Assembly (NCBI GenBank): GCA_025642065.1
Contig: JAODUP010000141.1
Coordinates: forward strand, 132,001 to 196,000
Length of the DNA: 64,000 bases
Reading direction: 5' to 3'
Source of the DNA: Paralvinella palmiformis
Taxonomy: Eukaryota > Annelida > Polychaeta > Terebellida > Alvinellidae
Shown: positions 1 through 11,938 of the stretch, piece by piece
Layout of the letters: every line of letters begins with the position of its first letter
Position numbering within the stretch: the stretch's first letter is position 1
Made by a program: the position numbers and the translations under genes
The notes under the pieces: model-generated
What the model saw: the letters and a program-made list of their open reading frames with translations, nothing else
What the model was told of the DNA's origin: nothing
The model's database searches: none

Positions 1-379
1 ACCGAATCGGGATAAAATGAACATCATACAATGATGTCGAACGGAACCAACGATCGACAACGAACTAAAATCATCCAGAATTATTTTCTTTTCGATTTTA
101 TGGGATAATTAGGATATCATTAAACTTCAACTGCAGAACTGATCAAAACGCAACCGACATAATAGCGAATGGAAAGCACCGTCAGACAAAATTGGGCCCA
201 TACAGCGATGGAAAAATCACAACAAATTCGTGACTGCATTTTGGGAATACCGATACCTCATCAGCTTACTCTATAAACGATCGCCTCAAGAACAAATTAC
301 CATAGTAGAGATATGATGAAAAACAAATTGGCAAACGTTAAGTAAGAGCCAGATTCGACCTAATACAATAAGTACAATA

Positions 380-990
380 CCAGGACGTGTCAAGTAACGA
401 AGTAATTTTACTTTACGTTACTCTACTCGAGTAGTTTTTTCAAGTAACAGGAAGTAACGAAGTAAGATTTCAACTAGCTACTTTTACTTATAACGAAGTA
501 GTTTTAATTGCGGTAATGTTACTTCGTTACTTTCGTTTACTTCACAATATTTTCGTTACTTATTTAGTCATAACAAAGCCTATGATTTAAGACACGAATT
601 GATACAGTTGCTGCGAATTATAATTACAAGTTGTCATCAACTGTGCATCTTTGATGAAGTTATGGTAAACAAATATATTTTAATATGGTGTGGTATTATA
701 AAACGAGTTCTGTAAGTATGCTAACATTTGGAATAGACTATTTGTTTCAACTGATGTTCTCTGCAGCACATCTACACGTCTGTGGATAAAATGAATGTGC
801 CAGAGTACATTATTATGTTTGATCTTGCGCAGGGCGTATTTGATTCTGATATTTTGTGTTGCCATAAATTTCATCTTCAACTTTTACTACTACTTTACTT
901 TTTACTCCAGTATATATTTACAAGCTAGCTATTACTTCTACTCAAGTAGTTTTGAAGAAGTTTACTTTAACTTCTGCTCAAGAACAAAAT
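380..990. mobile_element. hAT-like MITE fragment with repeated subterminal motifs
   Basis: Left part has AAGTAACGAAGTAA repeated with inverted TTACTTCGTTACTTTCG; right part has TTTACTACTACTTTACTTTT and ACTTCTACTCAAGTAGTTTT. Such AGTAACGAAGTA subterminal repeats are common in hAT elements. No clear ends or target duplication. Confidence 0.4.
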
Positions 991-1284
991 AGAAATAGTT
1001 CAGTTACATCAATATTGACCATCTAACACTTCACTATTACACGTAGCCGAGTTATATTCCACAATGGCACTAGTATCGTAACTTATATTATAATGGGAGG
1101 AGGGGGGTGTATGACGGCCAGACATTGTTTGCGTGTTTTGTTGTTATAATCCGACACCAACCGTATCTGGATCGTGGGCGTCGGATTCCGAAATTCTTAC
1201 CAAATATAACATTCCTTGTCGGTGATGTTCAGAAAAGACAATTTTTTATAAAAAAGAGAGCACATGGCTCATCTGGACCGATGG

Positions 1285-1289
1285 AAAAA

Positions 1290-1321
<32 letters not shown>

Positions 1322-2015
1322 CTAAATATATTATTAAGTTATATAGTTAGTGTAATTACAAACTCTGATAACTTCTAGTTGATAGAATCCCGTTAAAATA
1401 CTGGTAGTTATTTCCGGGTTTTATCATAAATTATTAGAAAACCAGCGAACGTTATTAACAATTTCCAATATTATTATCATTATTATTATTATTATTAACT
1501 CGTAATAATGACACGTTTTCATAATTCCTGACAGGATGTTGGCATGACTAACGAAAGAACGTTTTACATAAAACAAGAAATGTCGTTAAAAAGAGCCCCC
1601 AGGCAATGAATGAGTTGTGTCAACTAGTGACCGGTTTGTCTGTCCGAGTGTCCGTCCGTCTGTCTGTCTGTTTGTCTGTGTGTCGTCGGTGATATATTGG
1701 TCACATACTGTAATATGTCGCCTAACAAGCTGTTCTATGTCGTCTACGGCTGGATACTTCAGTATAGCTATAAATTGGGCAGCTTGAGTAATAATTGCAT
1801 TTAGTAGAGAGCAATGTCACCTTATGTTGGTATGTACAGAAGTATGACTCACACGCACACACACACACACACACTCACACACACATACTCACACACCAAC
1901 ACACACGCACACACACACACACACACAATATCTCCATTAAAAGATGAATATATATATTATATATGACTGTCCGACTAACCCCTGTCTGTCTGTCTGTCTG
2001 TCTGTCTGTTTTCCT
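1285..2015. repeat. Microsatellite block: (TA)n, (CA)n, (TCTG)n
   Basis: (TA)n at 1291-1321, (TCTG)-rich at 1648-1682, (CA)n at about 1851-1926 and (TCTG)n at 1985-2010. Otherwise unrecognised AT-rich sequence. Confidence 0.85.
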
Positions 2016-2142
2016 ACCCGTCTGTGTCTACATTTCTCCCTAACCATGTGTAGTCTTGTATCTCCGTCTCTCTATACATAATTATATTTGCTTGCATACG
2101 TAAAATTGTATTTTAAAATATTATGGCGACCTTTATGGAGAT

Positions 2143-2200
2143 TATACATCCTTCAGAGATGCCCACGCGAAGATTTGAACTCCGTTGGTTGAGATGCCTA
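2143..2200 (-). repeat. SINE family A, short fragment
   Basis: CATCCTTCAGAGATGCCCAC and GATTTGAACTCC match the body and B box; no more is preserved. Confidence 0.5.
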
Positions 2201-2224
2201 CGTGCATAAATGCATGCATGTGTG

Positions 2225-2251
2225 AACGGACACGCACACACACACAGCATG

Positions 2252-2302
<51 letters not shown>

Positions 2303-2433
2303 ACAGTTAATCTGTATAATCAGATAATATATATATTACCTGAATATGCATTAAATCTCAGTTAGCAATACATGTGTTACCTGAATATTTAAGGTAATAT
2401 ACATATTACTGGATTATACAGATTCACTGTAAC

Positions 2434-2514
<81 letters not shown>
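2225..2514. repeat. Compound microsatellites (CA)n(TA)n and (CA)n(TA)n(GA)n
   Basis: Two compound tracts at 2235-2300 and 2434-2514, separated by about 130 bp that contains inverted copies of ACAGTxAATCTGTATAATC and AGGTAATATA. The second lies within 35 bp of the EF-hand exon donor. Confidence 0.88.
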
Positions 2515-2515
<1 letters not shown>

Positions 2516-2546
2516 CCTTCACTGAGACTCCACCCCTCGTTCTCAC

Positions 2547-2721
2547 CTCAACCTCGGCTTTGGTCAGTTTGTAGCCATTTTTCTTCAACATCTCGTCTAG
2601 TTCATCAATCGTTATGTAGCCGCTCCTGTCCTTGTCCATCTCCCAGAAGAGTTCCTCATGTCCTGTAGGAACCTCCTTCATACCAGCGAGAAAAGTCTTT
2701 TGAGACATGATGTATGTCGAC
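2547..2721 (-). CDS. EF-hand calcium-binding protein, first or internal coding exon (partial gene)
   Basis: The open frame from the ATG at 2708 encodes about 54 residues ending in KAEVE. It holds a canonical 12-residue EF-hand loop (DKDRSGYITIDE: acidic or oxygen ligands at 1, 3, 5, 9 and 12, glycine at 6, isoleucine at 8) with amphipathic helices on both sides. The exon is bounded by an acceptor (ttcag before 2721) and a donor GTGAGA after GAG at 2547, phase 0. The frame is also open for the 13 bases between acceptor and ATG, so the ATG may be the true start or an internal methionine. Family knowledge: calmodulin or troponin-C-like Ca2+ sensors have two to four such hands. I found no other exon; downstream ones would lie at lower coordinates or outside the window. 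The intron after the donor holds GA, TA and CA repeats. Confidence 0.75.
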
Positions 2722-2815
2722 CTGAAACGAACCAATGTACCTCTGATTACAAACCTCGGGTAAACTTGTATATGCTTATATGTCAGGTTACATCCAGATT
2801 ACAAGTATGCGTTGT

Positions 2816-2990
2816 TATTTTAAGGCTCTTTTGTGCACACGGTACGCTAACTTGACCCAGAAGCTCTAACGGTAATAGGACCATTTGAAAAGTGAAACAT
2901 CCTTCAGATATATCACTGTCTGGGCTTGAATCGAGGTACTAGAATATGTGGCCAGCTGCGCTACCAGTCAGGCCATGGAGATGGGCTATG
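2816..2990 (-). repeat. SINE family A, old diverged copy
   Basis: Minus-strand match to the body (CTTTTGTGCACACGG, GAAACATCCTTCAGATAT) and to the head (GCGCTACCAGTCAGGCCATGG) with many changes. Confidence 0.6.
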
Positions 2991-3767
2991 TCCATAGTAA
3001 AACCAGCTGAGGACCCTGGTTCGAATCTATCAGCCGGCTGCCTCTGCCATAAATTAGTAGCCGATAACTTGATCTGTATTATTGCTTGAATTCGGTGTAG
3101 GCAGTTTGGTATCTCGAATGGATATGCTCGCCGGGGAGCTGGGGTAAGCACCGAACTGTACGAATTAAATATAGGGATGTCAAAAGAACAAAACGTACAG
3201 TGGCCTCATTCTAAACGGATCGCGAAGTTCTTAGATTAATAATGTGAAGTTTTTTTTGGATTTGAAAATCTGTTAATCAATCAAATAATCAATCTTTTTC
3301 GAAAAGACCCAGGGACCGCTTTGCGGTGGTCGTCCAGGGGAGGGGTTCTCTATGTGCAGGTGGTCGTATAGGCTGATTTCCCTAAGAGTTGGGATTTCTT
3401 ACTCAACGGCCCAATTCTACATAGAGATAGGGACAGACGGAAGGACGGGTGAACGGAGCACGCCCCCATCTAGAGATACGCACATAAAGGCTGCCATCCA
3501 GAGAGAGGGGGACACTACCATACTGAGTGCATTTACGTATTTGAACGGAATATCAATTATTGTTGTTTTACCTGTTCTCATAATGTAAGCTAAATGGGCC
3601 ATTTTCAGTTAAGTGCATATGGTGTGAGGCTTTTCGAAGGGGTCAGGTTTTTTAAAGCAAGATTTATTCAACTTCTGTTCTACCAGATTACTCCGTTTAT
3701 TAATTAACAAAAAACACACGGCAGAATCTCTTCAGCAGACATCACAGAGGCAGGTGTGTCTCGTTTT

Positions 3768-3985
3768 GTTAACATTAAATTTGACCCAGTTACAATGTGA
3801 TTGTTTTAATAGAGATTCTAGTTAAAGCTGTTTCGTTGTTTTATGTCGTTTTATGCTAACATTAAATCTGTTCCAGTTACAATGTCATAGTGTTATGCTT
3901 TCTTCTAGTTAACGCTGTTTTGTGTTTTTTTATGTTGCGTTATGTTGTTTTATGTTGCGTTATGTTGCGTTATGTTCTACTCGGA
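3768..3985. repeat. 87-bp duplication followed by a TTATGTTGCG short tandem repeat
   Basis: AACATTAAATxTGxxCCAGTTACAATGT occurs at 3771 and 3858, each followed by TTCTAGTTAAxGCTGTTT. After it TTATGTTG(CG/TT) repeats about five times. Confidence 0.75.
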
Positions 3986-4297
3986 TTAAGTGGCTCCCGT
4001 GTGTGTGTTAGTTCAACTGTTTTATGTAATTAATGACGTGTATAGACGGATCGAAGCTTTAAACAAAGAAATTAGGCTACCGTTTATGTGTACATTTCTC
4101 AATTTAGTTTGCTGTTTTTGGGTATGTACGAAGGGGGGTGACAATAACTAGACTGGCAGGTCGACGTTAGACGCGTAGTCAGACATGTAGACAGGAGTAA
4201 ACAAACAGACACACAAAGTAACATTATGTAAACACAGACAGACGGATAGACATACAGGCAGATACATCGGCAGATATGTTCGACATAATGACAGTCC

Positions 4298-4300
4298 AAT

Positions 4301-4335
<35 letters not shown>

Positions 4336-4360
4336 ATATATATATATATATATATATAAT
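4298..4360. repeat. (CA)n(TA)n microsatellite
   Basis: About 15 CA units followed by about 13 TA units. Confidence 0.92.
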
Positions 4361-6016
4361 TAGACAAACAAACGAGCAGCTTCAAAAATCACCAATTCGA
4401 CCAAGATGTAAGTACAAGTTCACCTCAAGTCAGACCTACAAAGAACAACACCCGAACTCAAACAGATATGGCGGCGCTCAATGTGAACATTTTACATTTG
4501 CAAGTATCGTACTGAACAAACCAGATATTGATCAATCAAGTACTGAAGTATTCAGGACATAACCTATGTAGGACTACGTGCGATTGGCTTGAGTTCTATA
4601 ACGGCCCCTTACCTTTATTGATGTTGCTGACTTCGACGATAACCAAGTTCGAATTCAATCAAGCAATTTACCGGAGAACCGACAAGATGTGTGTATGTGT
4701 GTGTGTGTGGCAGGCTGGTATCTCTCGACTCGATTGTCGTACTAGGCCGGGATATTTTTCCGTAATACTGACCCGTCTGTGACTCAACGTGATCGCTGAT
4801 TGCGTCGGCTGATAGTACGGAGAGGGGGGGGGGGTCACATCGAATCAAACCGGGCATCTAAAATGAATAATGCGTAGATGGACGAATCTATTTAATAATC
4901 GGCGCTTGGGCTGTTATAGGTGAGGACACGGTCGATTTAAAGCAGGTGTTGCAAAAACAAGCAAACAGTTCGCCTTACTTTGACGTTATGGATCCGGTAG
5001 TATACCTGGGTGATGATTTTCTGACAATATTTCATCGTCTGATAAGCATTTTGAATATTGTTGTTTTGTTTTTCTGGGGGGGGGGCAACATTTGTGGCAA
5101 GGGAAAGCTGCACCCTTCACCCGCCAGTGTTCATTCAATGTCTGGATTTTTTAAATATGTAAATGAGCCCAGCTATTTTACATCAACCTATTGAATGTTA
5201 CACCTGTGACATCGACATCTGGAAGTTGATTAATAGTCAGACATAAAAAATTATATATTGATGCCCGGATAATATTACGTCACGTGACTGATGGAAATCG
5301 CGCAAAAAATAGTTCTCGTTGTTCGATATTATACGAATTCTTTAGATATGGTAATAACACAATATATAATATATAATATAGTAAGTATGATGTAATAAAA
5401 ACTAACACCACATATAAGTATAATAATAATAATAATAACCGTTATCATCCTCATTATTATTATCAATTTATTTAATTTCTAATAACAATAATTCGATTAT
5501 CTCGATCATTTGAACTGATTTTGATTGGGGGGGGGGGGGGTAACCCCTCACTACAGTGGTCTTTTACATCCACTAACTTCCTTTCCTTATGTACTAAGAA
5601 CGTACTTCAAGAGAAGTTTTTGGAGATCGTTTGTCACAAAACATTCATTGTTTACGAACAATTGACGGAGAAGATAAGACGGTCATTCGCTTACAATACA
5701 ATATTGAATGACTAGAGAGAGAGAGAGAGAGTCTTAAGGTGGACAAAGTGCAATGGAAGCAGTCGTATTGAGCTTCAAGTATTTCGAATACGACGAATAG
5801 AAAAGGAACTCAGAGACAGTAAGAACAAATGATTCGTGGGAGGGTTTGTTTCCGCTCCACAGTGAGCAGCACGGATGCCCTTATAAAGCTAAATGATTTC
5901 AACCGTTTTGATGGTGGTGATCGGGTACCTTAATGCGTTATGACCAAAACAGATTCCAAAGATAGTGTGTTCATCGTTTTATCAATTTATGATCCAGGCT
6001 TCTTGTAATGGCAAAC

Positions 6017-6381
6017 CAGTGAGCTCCGGTGGCCTAGCGGTTAAGCACCCGGCACTTGGTGCCAACGGTCAGAGGTTCGAACCCCCAAAAGGTCGAAGCT
6101 TTTCCAGAGATTAATTTATCGGCTCACAACATCGTGGGTGGCTTAACACGTTAAATGGCGCTGCCGTCTCCACTGAATTATTTAAAATAAAGGGGGAAGT
6201 TAAAGACCCCCTGAGGACGTAAAACACTCTGGCAGTGACCACCCTCAGGGTATTTCGGGTCCATCTTTCCGTACCGCTCCCCTGTGAGTGGTGGGTGAGG
6301 CGATTTCTCAACCACTCCAACAAAGAGGCTGTGCTGATTAAGCGACAGCCTGGGAATTCTCCCCCAATAACAAAACAAACA
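6017..6381 (+). repeat. SINE family B, 365 bp, tRNA-derived, 11-bp target duplication
   Basis: Head GGTGGCCTAGCGGTTAAGC (A box) and AGAGGTTCGAACCCC (B box), then an unrelated body with CTCTGGCAGTGACCACCCTC and AAGCGACAGCCTGG, ending A-rich. TAATGGCAAAC flanks it at 6006-6016 and 6382-6392. Different from family A in head, body and tail. Confidence 0.85.
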
Positions 6382-6519
6382 TAATGGCAAACTGTCAAAC
6401 AACTCCCTGGTTGTTGATACATTTTGGTCTAGCTAAACCAGAACTAGCTGAATATATTATGTATTTGGCTGGAAAGAATTACGTATTTTTAAAGATGTAA
6501 ATCTGCCACATTTATATGA

Positions 6520-6602
6520 ATTATTTATCGTCAAGCGCCTTATAGTAACCTCCTTACAGGTTATATAGGGCGCTATATAAATTTCGTATATTATTATTAT
6601 TA
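6520..6602 (+). repeat. L2-type 3' end or L2-tailed SINE fragment
   Basis: AAGCGCCTTATAGTAACC, then GGGCGCTATATAAATTTC and (ATT)n. The same tail recurs at 55560-55630. Confidence 0.55.
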
Positions 6603-6978
6603 TATATATATATTTGTCTTTCTAGACTTGTTTTACATCTGATACAGTTGACCACATAATGGGATTTTTTTCCTGATCCGAAAGTATGTTTCGTTGGTCA
6701 GGTAAAGGACCATTTTCGACCTATTTAGAACAATACTCTCTAAGCGTTTGAGTGAATTGTTTTTCGGTGAAGATTATTCAGCACGGCCTACAACCTTCTC
6801 TTTAAACGTCTCCATTTGTGTTGTTTTTGTCTGTGGCCCTGAATTAGTTTTCCGGGACTCCAGTTCATGGTCCTATGTTTTTCATAATTGGCACACAGGG
6901 ATATTTACACAAGGTTAGGCGACATTAAATATCACTTGCATACAGACGCCATACACATATAGTCCTAGTTACACTTGT

Positions 6979-7019
6979 GACGTTTCCGTTGTCTAACTGG
7001 TAGCGCGTTGAATCATATA
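6979..7019 (+). repeat. SINE family A, 5' part (split by the L2 insertion)
   Basis: Contains the tRNA-like A box (TTGTCTAACTGGTAGCGCG). The sequence stops at the L2 tail and resumes at 9713 with the CACTACCACC and B-box part of the same SINE. Confidence 0.8.
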
Positions 7020-9712
7020 ATAATAATAATGTATATTTAATAAAGCGTCCTTACTAGCAGGAGCCATTCAAAGGCGCTGTACAAATAATATGTAATTTAA
7101 TAATACCCCACATAATGTCTGTAAAAACCATGTAATGATTTAAAAGATAATAATTATTTATCGGTGAAAGCGACCTTAAATAGCTGTATTTTTAGAAGAG
7201 ACTTAAAAAGAGACGACGAATTTCTAATATTTGCCGGCAACTTATTCCACAAAGTGGGGGCTGCAACATTAAACGCACAATCACGATATGACTTGAGCCG
7301 AGACACTGGCACCTGCAATAGTATCTGACTGGATGACCTGAGTTTTCGGGATGACTTTCTAATGGAAACCAGTTCACACAGGTATTCTGGCGCCATATCA
7401 TTAATAGATTTATAAGTTATTAACAGAATCTTGAAATGGATACGCTGTCTAACAGGTAGCCAATGTAGGTTTTGAAGAATGAGGGTAATATGATCATATT
7501 TTCTAGTATTTGTTACAATGCGAGCTGCACTATTCTGAATTCGCTGAAAGCGATTAATGTTATAATCAGATATGCCATATAACAGGGAGTTACAATAGTC
7601 TATACGAGATGTAACAAAGGCATGAACTACAGTTACAAGTGCTTATTGTGTCAAGAATGCTTTTAAACAGTGGATGTTCTTAAGATGGTAGTAGGCAGCT
7701 CGGCATACTGATGTGACATGTTCATGCATGTTAATACATTGGTCAAAAATAACCCCTAGATTTTTTACTGACCCATTAGGGGTAATCAAAGATGCACCCA
7801 TCTGTAATGCTGGTGTCTTTAGGGATTTAACACAATGTGGTGATACCAAATATAAAATATTTGTTTTATTATCATTTAGTTTTAGAAGATTTTGAGTCAT
7901 CCATAGCCGAATATCGGCAATACAATGTTCTAAATTCTTCAAGGAAGAGGAGAAATTTAACTCATTGTCAGGATCCAGTGATATATACAGCTGTGTGTCA
8001 TACAAGTGATATTTAACCCCATATCGCTGTGCAATGATCCCAAGAGAACAGGTATACATTGTGAAAACCAGAGGACCAAGAACTGAACCTTGTGGTACAC
8101 CAGATAACAAAAAGTGAATGTCGGATAAAATACCATGAACAGACACTCTCTGGGAGCGTTGTTCCAGATAGGATCTAAACCATTCAAGTACTTTACTTGG
8201 CAGACCAAACATGTCCTTTAACCTAGAGAAAAGTACATTATGGTCAACTGTATCAAATGCAGCAGACAGGTCCAGAAGAACAAGTATTATTGGCTTACCT
8301 TGATCAATTGACATCATAATATCATTTTTCACTCGAACCAAGGCTGTTTCAGTGCTGTGACCACTTTTATAGGCAGACTGTAGTGATTCATTAAGGTTAT
8401 TATTGATTAAATATTTGTTTAGATGGAAAGCAACTGCCTTTTCTATAACTTTAGATAAAACTGTAAGATTTGAAACAGGTCTGTAATTGTTTAGAATATT
8501 ACAGTCCATAGTGTGTTTTTTTATTAAAGGGCAGCTTTCATGGATCTTGGGAAAACACCCAGAGATAATGATTTATTAACTATATTTGTAATTGGGTTTA
8601 TCAGAACATCCAGACAATCTTTCACAAGCCATGTAGGCATAGGGTCAACTGCACAGAAAGCATTAGATGACTTTTTCAGCAACTGTCTGATATCAGTCTC
8701 TGTAAAAGGCTCACATGTATCCATCATGGATATGCAGGACTCTTCTACCAATGACTTACCCTGTGATAAGGTGCTGGACTGGAACCCACTATGTATATTT
8801 AATATTTTTTGACAGAAGAAGTTATTAAAACAATGGGCCATATCTTTATCTGAGTTGATATTATTTGGGAGGACAGTTTGACTTTTATGTAATACTTTAT
8901 TCACAACACTGAAAACAGTCCTTTGATTTCCCTTGGATGCTTTGATCTTTTTATTATAATATTCAGATTTAGCAGAGGCAAGGGTATTTTTAACAAGAAT
9001 TTTACTGCCTTTTTACAGCCGCTCACAATAACTTCTGTGTCTCTTTGCAGCCTGTATGTTTTTATTATACCATGGAAGCATTGGTCTGCTTGGCATTTCC
9101 TTTGTCCTTAAAGGTGCATGTTGATCTACAATGTCTCTCAATGTATTATCATAGAGATCCACCAAATGATCCACATCATCTGGTAGATCCAATACCAGAG
9201 AAGAGACTCGCAGATCAGCAAGAAAAGCCTCCTTGTCAATTGACTTATATCTTCTATATGAAATAACTTTAGCTGAAACAGATTGTTTCTGTAAAGATAC
9301 ATTAATGTTAATAAGGAAATGATCAGACAGCATGGAAGACACAGACACACCTTAATCAAATTGTCATCATCACGGGAGATGACAAGATCTAAGATGTGTC
9401 CATGTCTGTGTGTTCTTTCTTGGACATGCTGCCTGAGATTGGCAGATCTAAGAATGTCAGCCAGTTGTTTGGTATCTGCATTCCTCTGGCAATCCCAATG
9501 TATATTGAAATCACCTAAGATCAACAGATGACCACTGTTGGTAGCAAGAGTCAACAAATCCCGAAAATTCCTTGAAGAAATCTGCTGCTTTCAGGCCATT
9601 TTTCTTAGTGGGGTGTAATCGGTAGATAATAGCTACACGAACACTTATCCCCCCACATATAAAAGTCAGTTGGTAATTTTCAAAAGACTTAGCCTGAAAA
9701 CGCAAATTGGTT
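7020..9712 (-). mobile_element. L2/CR1-type non-LTR retrotransposon, 5'-truncated and inactivated
   Basis: Read on the minus strand: remains of an AP-like endonuclease (LLILGDFNIHWD at about 9510, SSMLSDHF at about 9335), an RT N-terminal segment (8904-8524), the RT core (8509-7643: YRPVSNL, LVLLDLSAAFDTVDH, SGVPQGSVLGPL) and the typical C-terminal LWNKLPANIR block (7396-7154), then an (ATT)n tail at 7020-7030. Several frameshifts separate the parts. The catalytic YADD has shrunk to YD (HLYDTQLY), so the copy is dead. A 7-bp target duplication TCATATA (7013-7019, 9713-9719) bounds it. It is inserted within a SINE. Confidence 0.85.
7643..8509 (-). pseudogene. L2-like reverse transcriptase core, 288-codon open frame, active site lost
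   Basis: RT palm and fingers motifs are in order: SNLTVLSKVIEKAV, QSAYKSGHSTETALVRV, LLDLSAAFDTVDHNV (first catalytic Asp), LSGVPQGSVLGPL, then HLYDTQLYIS where family members have YADDTQLY. Two residues, including a catalytic Asp, are missing. The frame is otherwise unusually intact, so the copy is fairly young. Confidence 0.85.
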
Positions 9713-9867
9713 TCATATATCACTACCACCCGAGTTCGAACCTCGGCGTGGGCATATCTGAAGCGTGTTTCATATTTGACATCGCTTAATTACCTTCAGA
9801 GGTCGCTCGGCCCATTTAGCCTAACATGTGCACAAAAATGGCCGTAAAACGTCACGCACCATCATCA
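9713..9867 (+). repeat. SINE family A, 3' part (split by the L2 insertion)
   Basis: CACTACCACC, B box GAGTTCGAACCTC, GGGCATATCTGAAG, the GGCCCATTTAGCC core, GTGGCCGTAAAAC and an ATCATCA tail. It is the missing second half of the piece ending at 7019. Confidence 0.82.
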
Positions 9868-9954
9868 CTTGTGGCATATGACCAAGGGACCACCGAATAT
9901 TCCACAAACACAGGTTTGCAAAGATATTCTTCGAGCTAAGTTCTGGATCAGCCA

Positions 9955-10140
9955 CTCGAGGACAAAGCCAGAAGCCGGCAAAACCATGTTAGATTTGGAA
10001 TTAGGCAGTCGGTCTTTAGCCAAAGTGTCGTAAACGACTGGAAATCGCTCCCAGCTAAAGTAATCGACAGTTCATCACTAAATAGCTTTTAAGTTTACGC
10101 AGGACAAGTTTTGGCTTGCGGAGCAGTACGATATGCCGTG
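9955..10140 (+). mobile_element. LINE C-terminal relic
   Basis: Translates, with one frameshift, as FSQSVVNDWKSLPAKVIDSS then KFTQDKFWLAEQYDMP, the typical ending of non-LTR ORF2 proteins (VVNxWNxLPxxVVxAxSxxxFKxxLDKFW). No RT core is preserved. Confidence 0.65.
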
Positions 10141-10929
10141 ATCGTTATGTGTACCAGTCGAGATCGGAATAAACAATCAGACAATGCCTCTATATTCCGT
10201 ATACCCGGTATCAGGTAGAAGCAACGTGGAACGCTCTGAAGCTTGACCAAATAAATTTCCGCCTTTCCTTGGAAAATTTGGAGCAATCCTTTGCCGAGAG
10301 TTAGCCATAGACCCTTCATAATCATGTGAACTAAATGACTATAAAACAAGTCTTATCCAGTTCACTCCTGGGTGCTATTTTGACAAATGTATTAATTCCT
10401 TTCTGTTTAGGAGAATTTGTAAAGTACAATGGATAGAACTTTATTCGTCTTTCGTTTTAAAGCGACTAATTATTTCTAATGCTGGCGCAACATACATCCA
10501 AATATATTATTATGCTCGACATCATTGTTAGTATATATTTATCTATGGGTTTCTCTCCGTTAATGGTTATAGTTTTCACTTACCAACCAGTATTAATGAT
10601 AATGTCCATATAAGAGGTATTCGGATGAGCAAAGTTTAGTCCATCTTTTAGCCAAATCCGTTTAATCCTAGAGATATCTATTTGGTCATTTCTATTGTTG
10701 TGGTGTCATTTTATTATCTACATACCTACTCTATTTCTTGTTTTACCTCCAGTATGTGTGTAGTTTTGTTTTATGGTTTGTTGTTCTCTTCGTTTTATTG
10801 ATGTATAACGAATCAAATTTAAAAACAAACATCAGAAATGAACAGGTCACATCAGTATCCTAAACTTAAAAAATACCATCATGGTCAAGTTGTATTTTAA
10901 AAATTACGTCAGTGAAATAACGTGTTATT

Positions 10930-11150
10930 GTTATTTTAACTGGTGTCCATTAGAAAGCTATTGCGAAAACATCTCATTCAGTCGGACACTATTCCGGGTA
11001 ACCTCGTGTATCAGTTCGAGTCATTTGGCAATCGTACATTTAATGAAGCAGCCCAACTTCGTCGAACAAGTTATTGGCCTTAATGGCGCCGTCACTTGAG
11101 AAGTTTAAATCTAATCTGAAAGTTGATTTGTTCGGAGTCGCTTTCTTTGG
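10930..11150 (+). mobile_element. L2-like LINE C-terminal relic
   Basis: CPLESYCENISFSRTL parallels the C-terminal [12 protein letters not shown] block of the element at 7.0-9.7 kb, seen through the shared GGTGTCCATTAGAAAG. Diverged and broken. Confidence 0.55.
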
Positions 11151-11514
11151 TAGATAGCATTGATTGTTCAACATCTTAAAATGGATTTTAGATATTTGGA
11201 GTGTCAATGTACAACATCGTCGAATGAAACAAGCCTCAAAATCACAGGTAATAGAAATTTGCACACATGCTCTAGCCACTGTGCTATGGGAGATCTCTAC
11301 AGTATCTGATGATAACTCAGAATCTATAAGAATTTAAATTTAACAGCCGGTTAGATCAAGTTTTGAAACAATACTGATCACCCGTTATTGACATAACCTG
11401 ATGAAAAGGTTAATATGCCCAAAATATAACATACAGAAAATTTCAAATGTTACAATGTAAAATCTGTCACTTCAGAAGCAAACTGCGTACACTGATATTG
11501 GGGGGGGGTGACGA

Positions 11515-11897
11515 ACGCACACACACACACACACACAGAGAGTACACAGTAAACAGTATGTGATAAAAGCATCGTTTGTGGAGTAATTTAATTCAATAAC
11601 AAGTTGCGTACACAAAGCTGCAAGAGGGGAAATCCTGCTAACCAAAAGTGAGAGTTTTGCTATTATGTGCCGTATAAATTAATCATAAAATCAATGTTTT
11701 GCGTGTGTGTGTGTGTGTGTGTGTGTGTGAGCAACAAAGGCAAACAACAAGACTAAATTAAATACATAGGATTGTAATCCTCTTTTTGTGGCCCCGAATT
11801 ATGATACATCCCTCCACTAAACCACTCGCTAACAGCATACAGGAACATTGTAGTAAATCGGTACTCACACAAAAGTCCCATTTAACACACACACACA

Positions 11898-11935
<38 letters not shown>
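11515..11935. repeat. Microsatellites (CA)n, (GT)n, (CA)n(TA)n
   Basis: (CA)n at 11517-11537, (GT)n at 11702-11729 and (CA)n(TA)n at 11885-11932. Confidence 0.9.

Positions 11936-11938
<3 letters not shown>

Larger units (their letters stand above)
3000..6000. other. Gene-free stretch
   Basis: Apart from the listed repeats I see poly-G runs (4826-4833, 5080-5087, 5526-5540) and a CRE/E-box cluster TTACGTCACGTGAC (about 5276-5289) that could be a promoter element. No supported exon. Confidence 0.5.

Noticed and set aside
2424..2520. Extension of the EF-hand frame through LSLSLSIYIYIYMCVCVCV
   Set aside because: This is translated microsatellite past a good splice donor at 2546.
9718..9740. 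tRNA gene suggested by a good B box (GAGTTCGAACCTC), and similar ones at many sites
   Set aside because: A and B boxes are followed by the same unrelated body and tail each time and no cloverleaf acceptor stem is present; these are SINEs.
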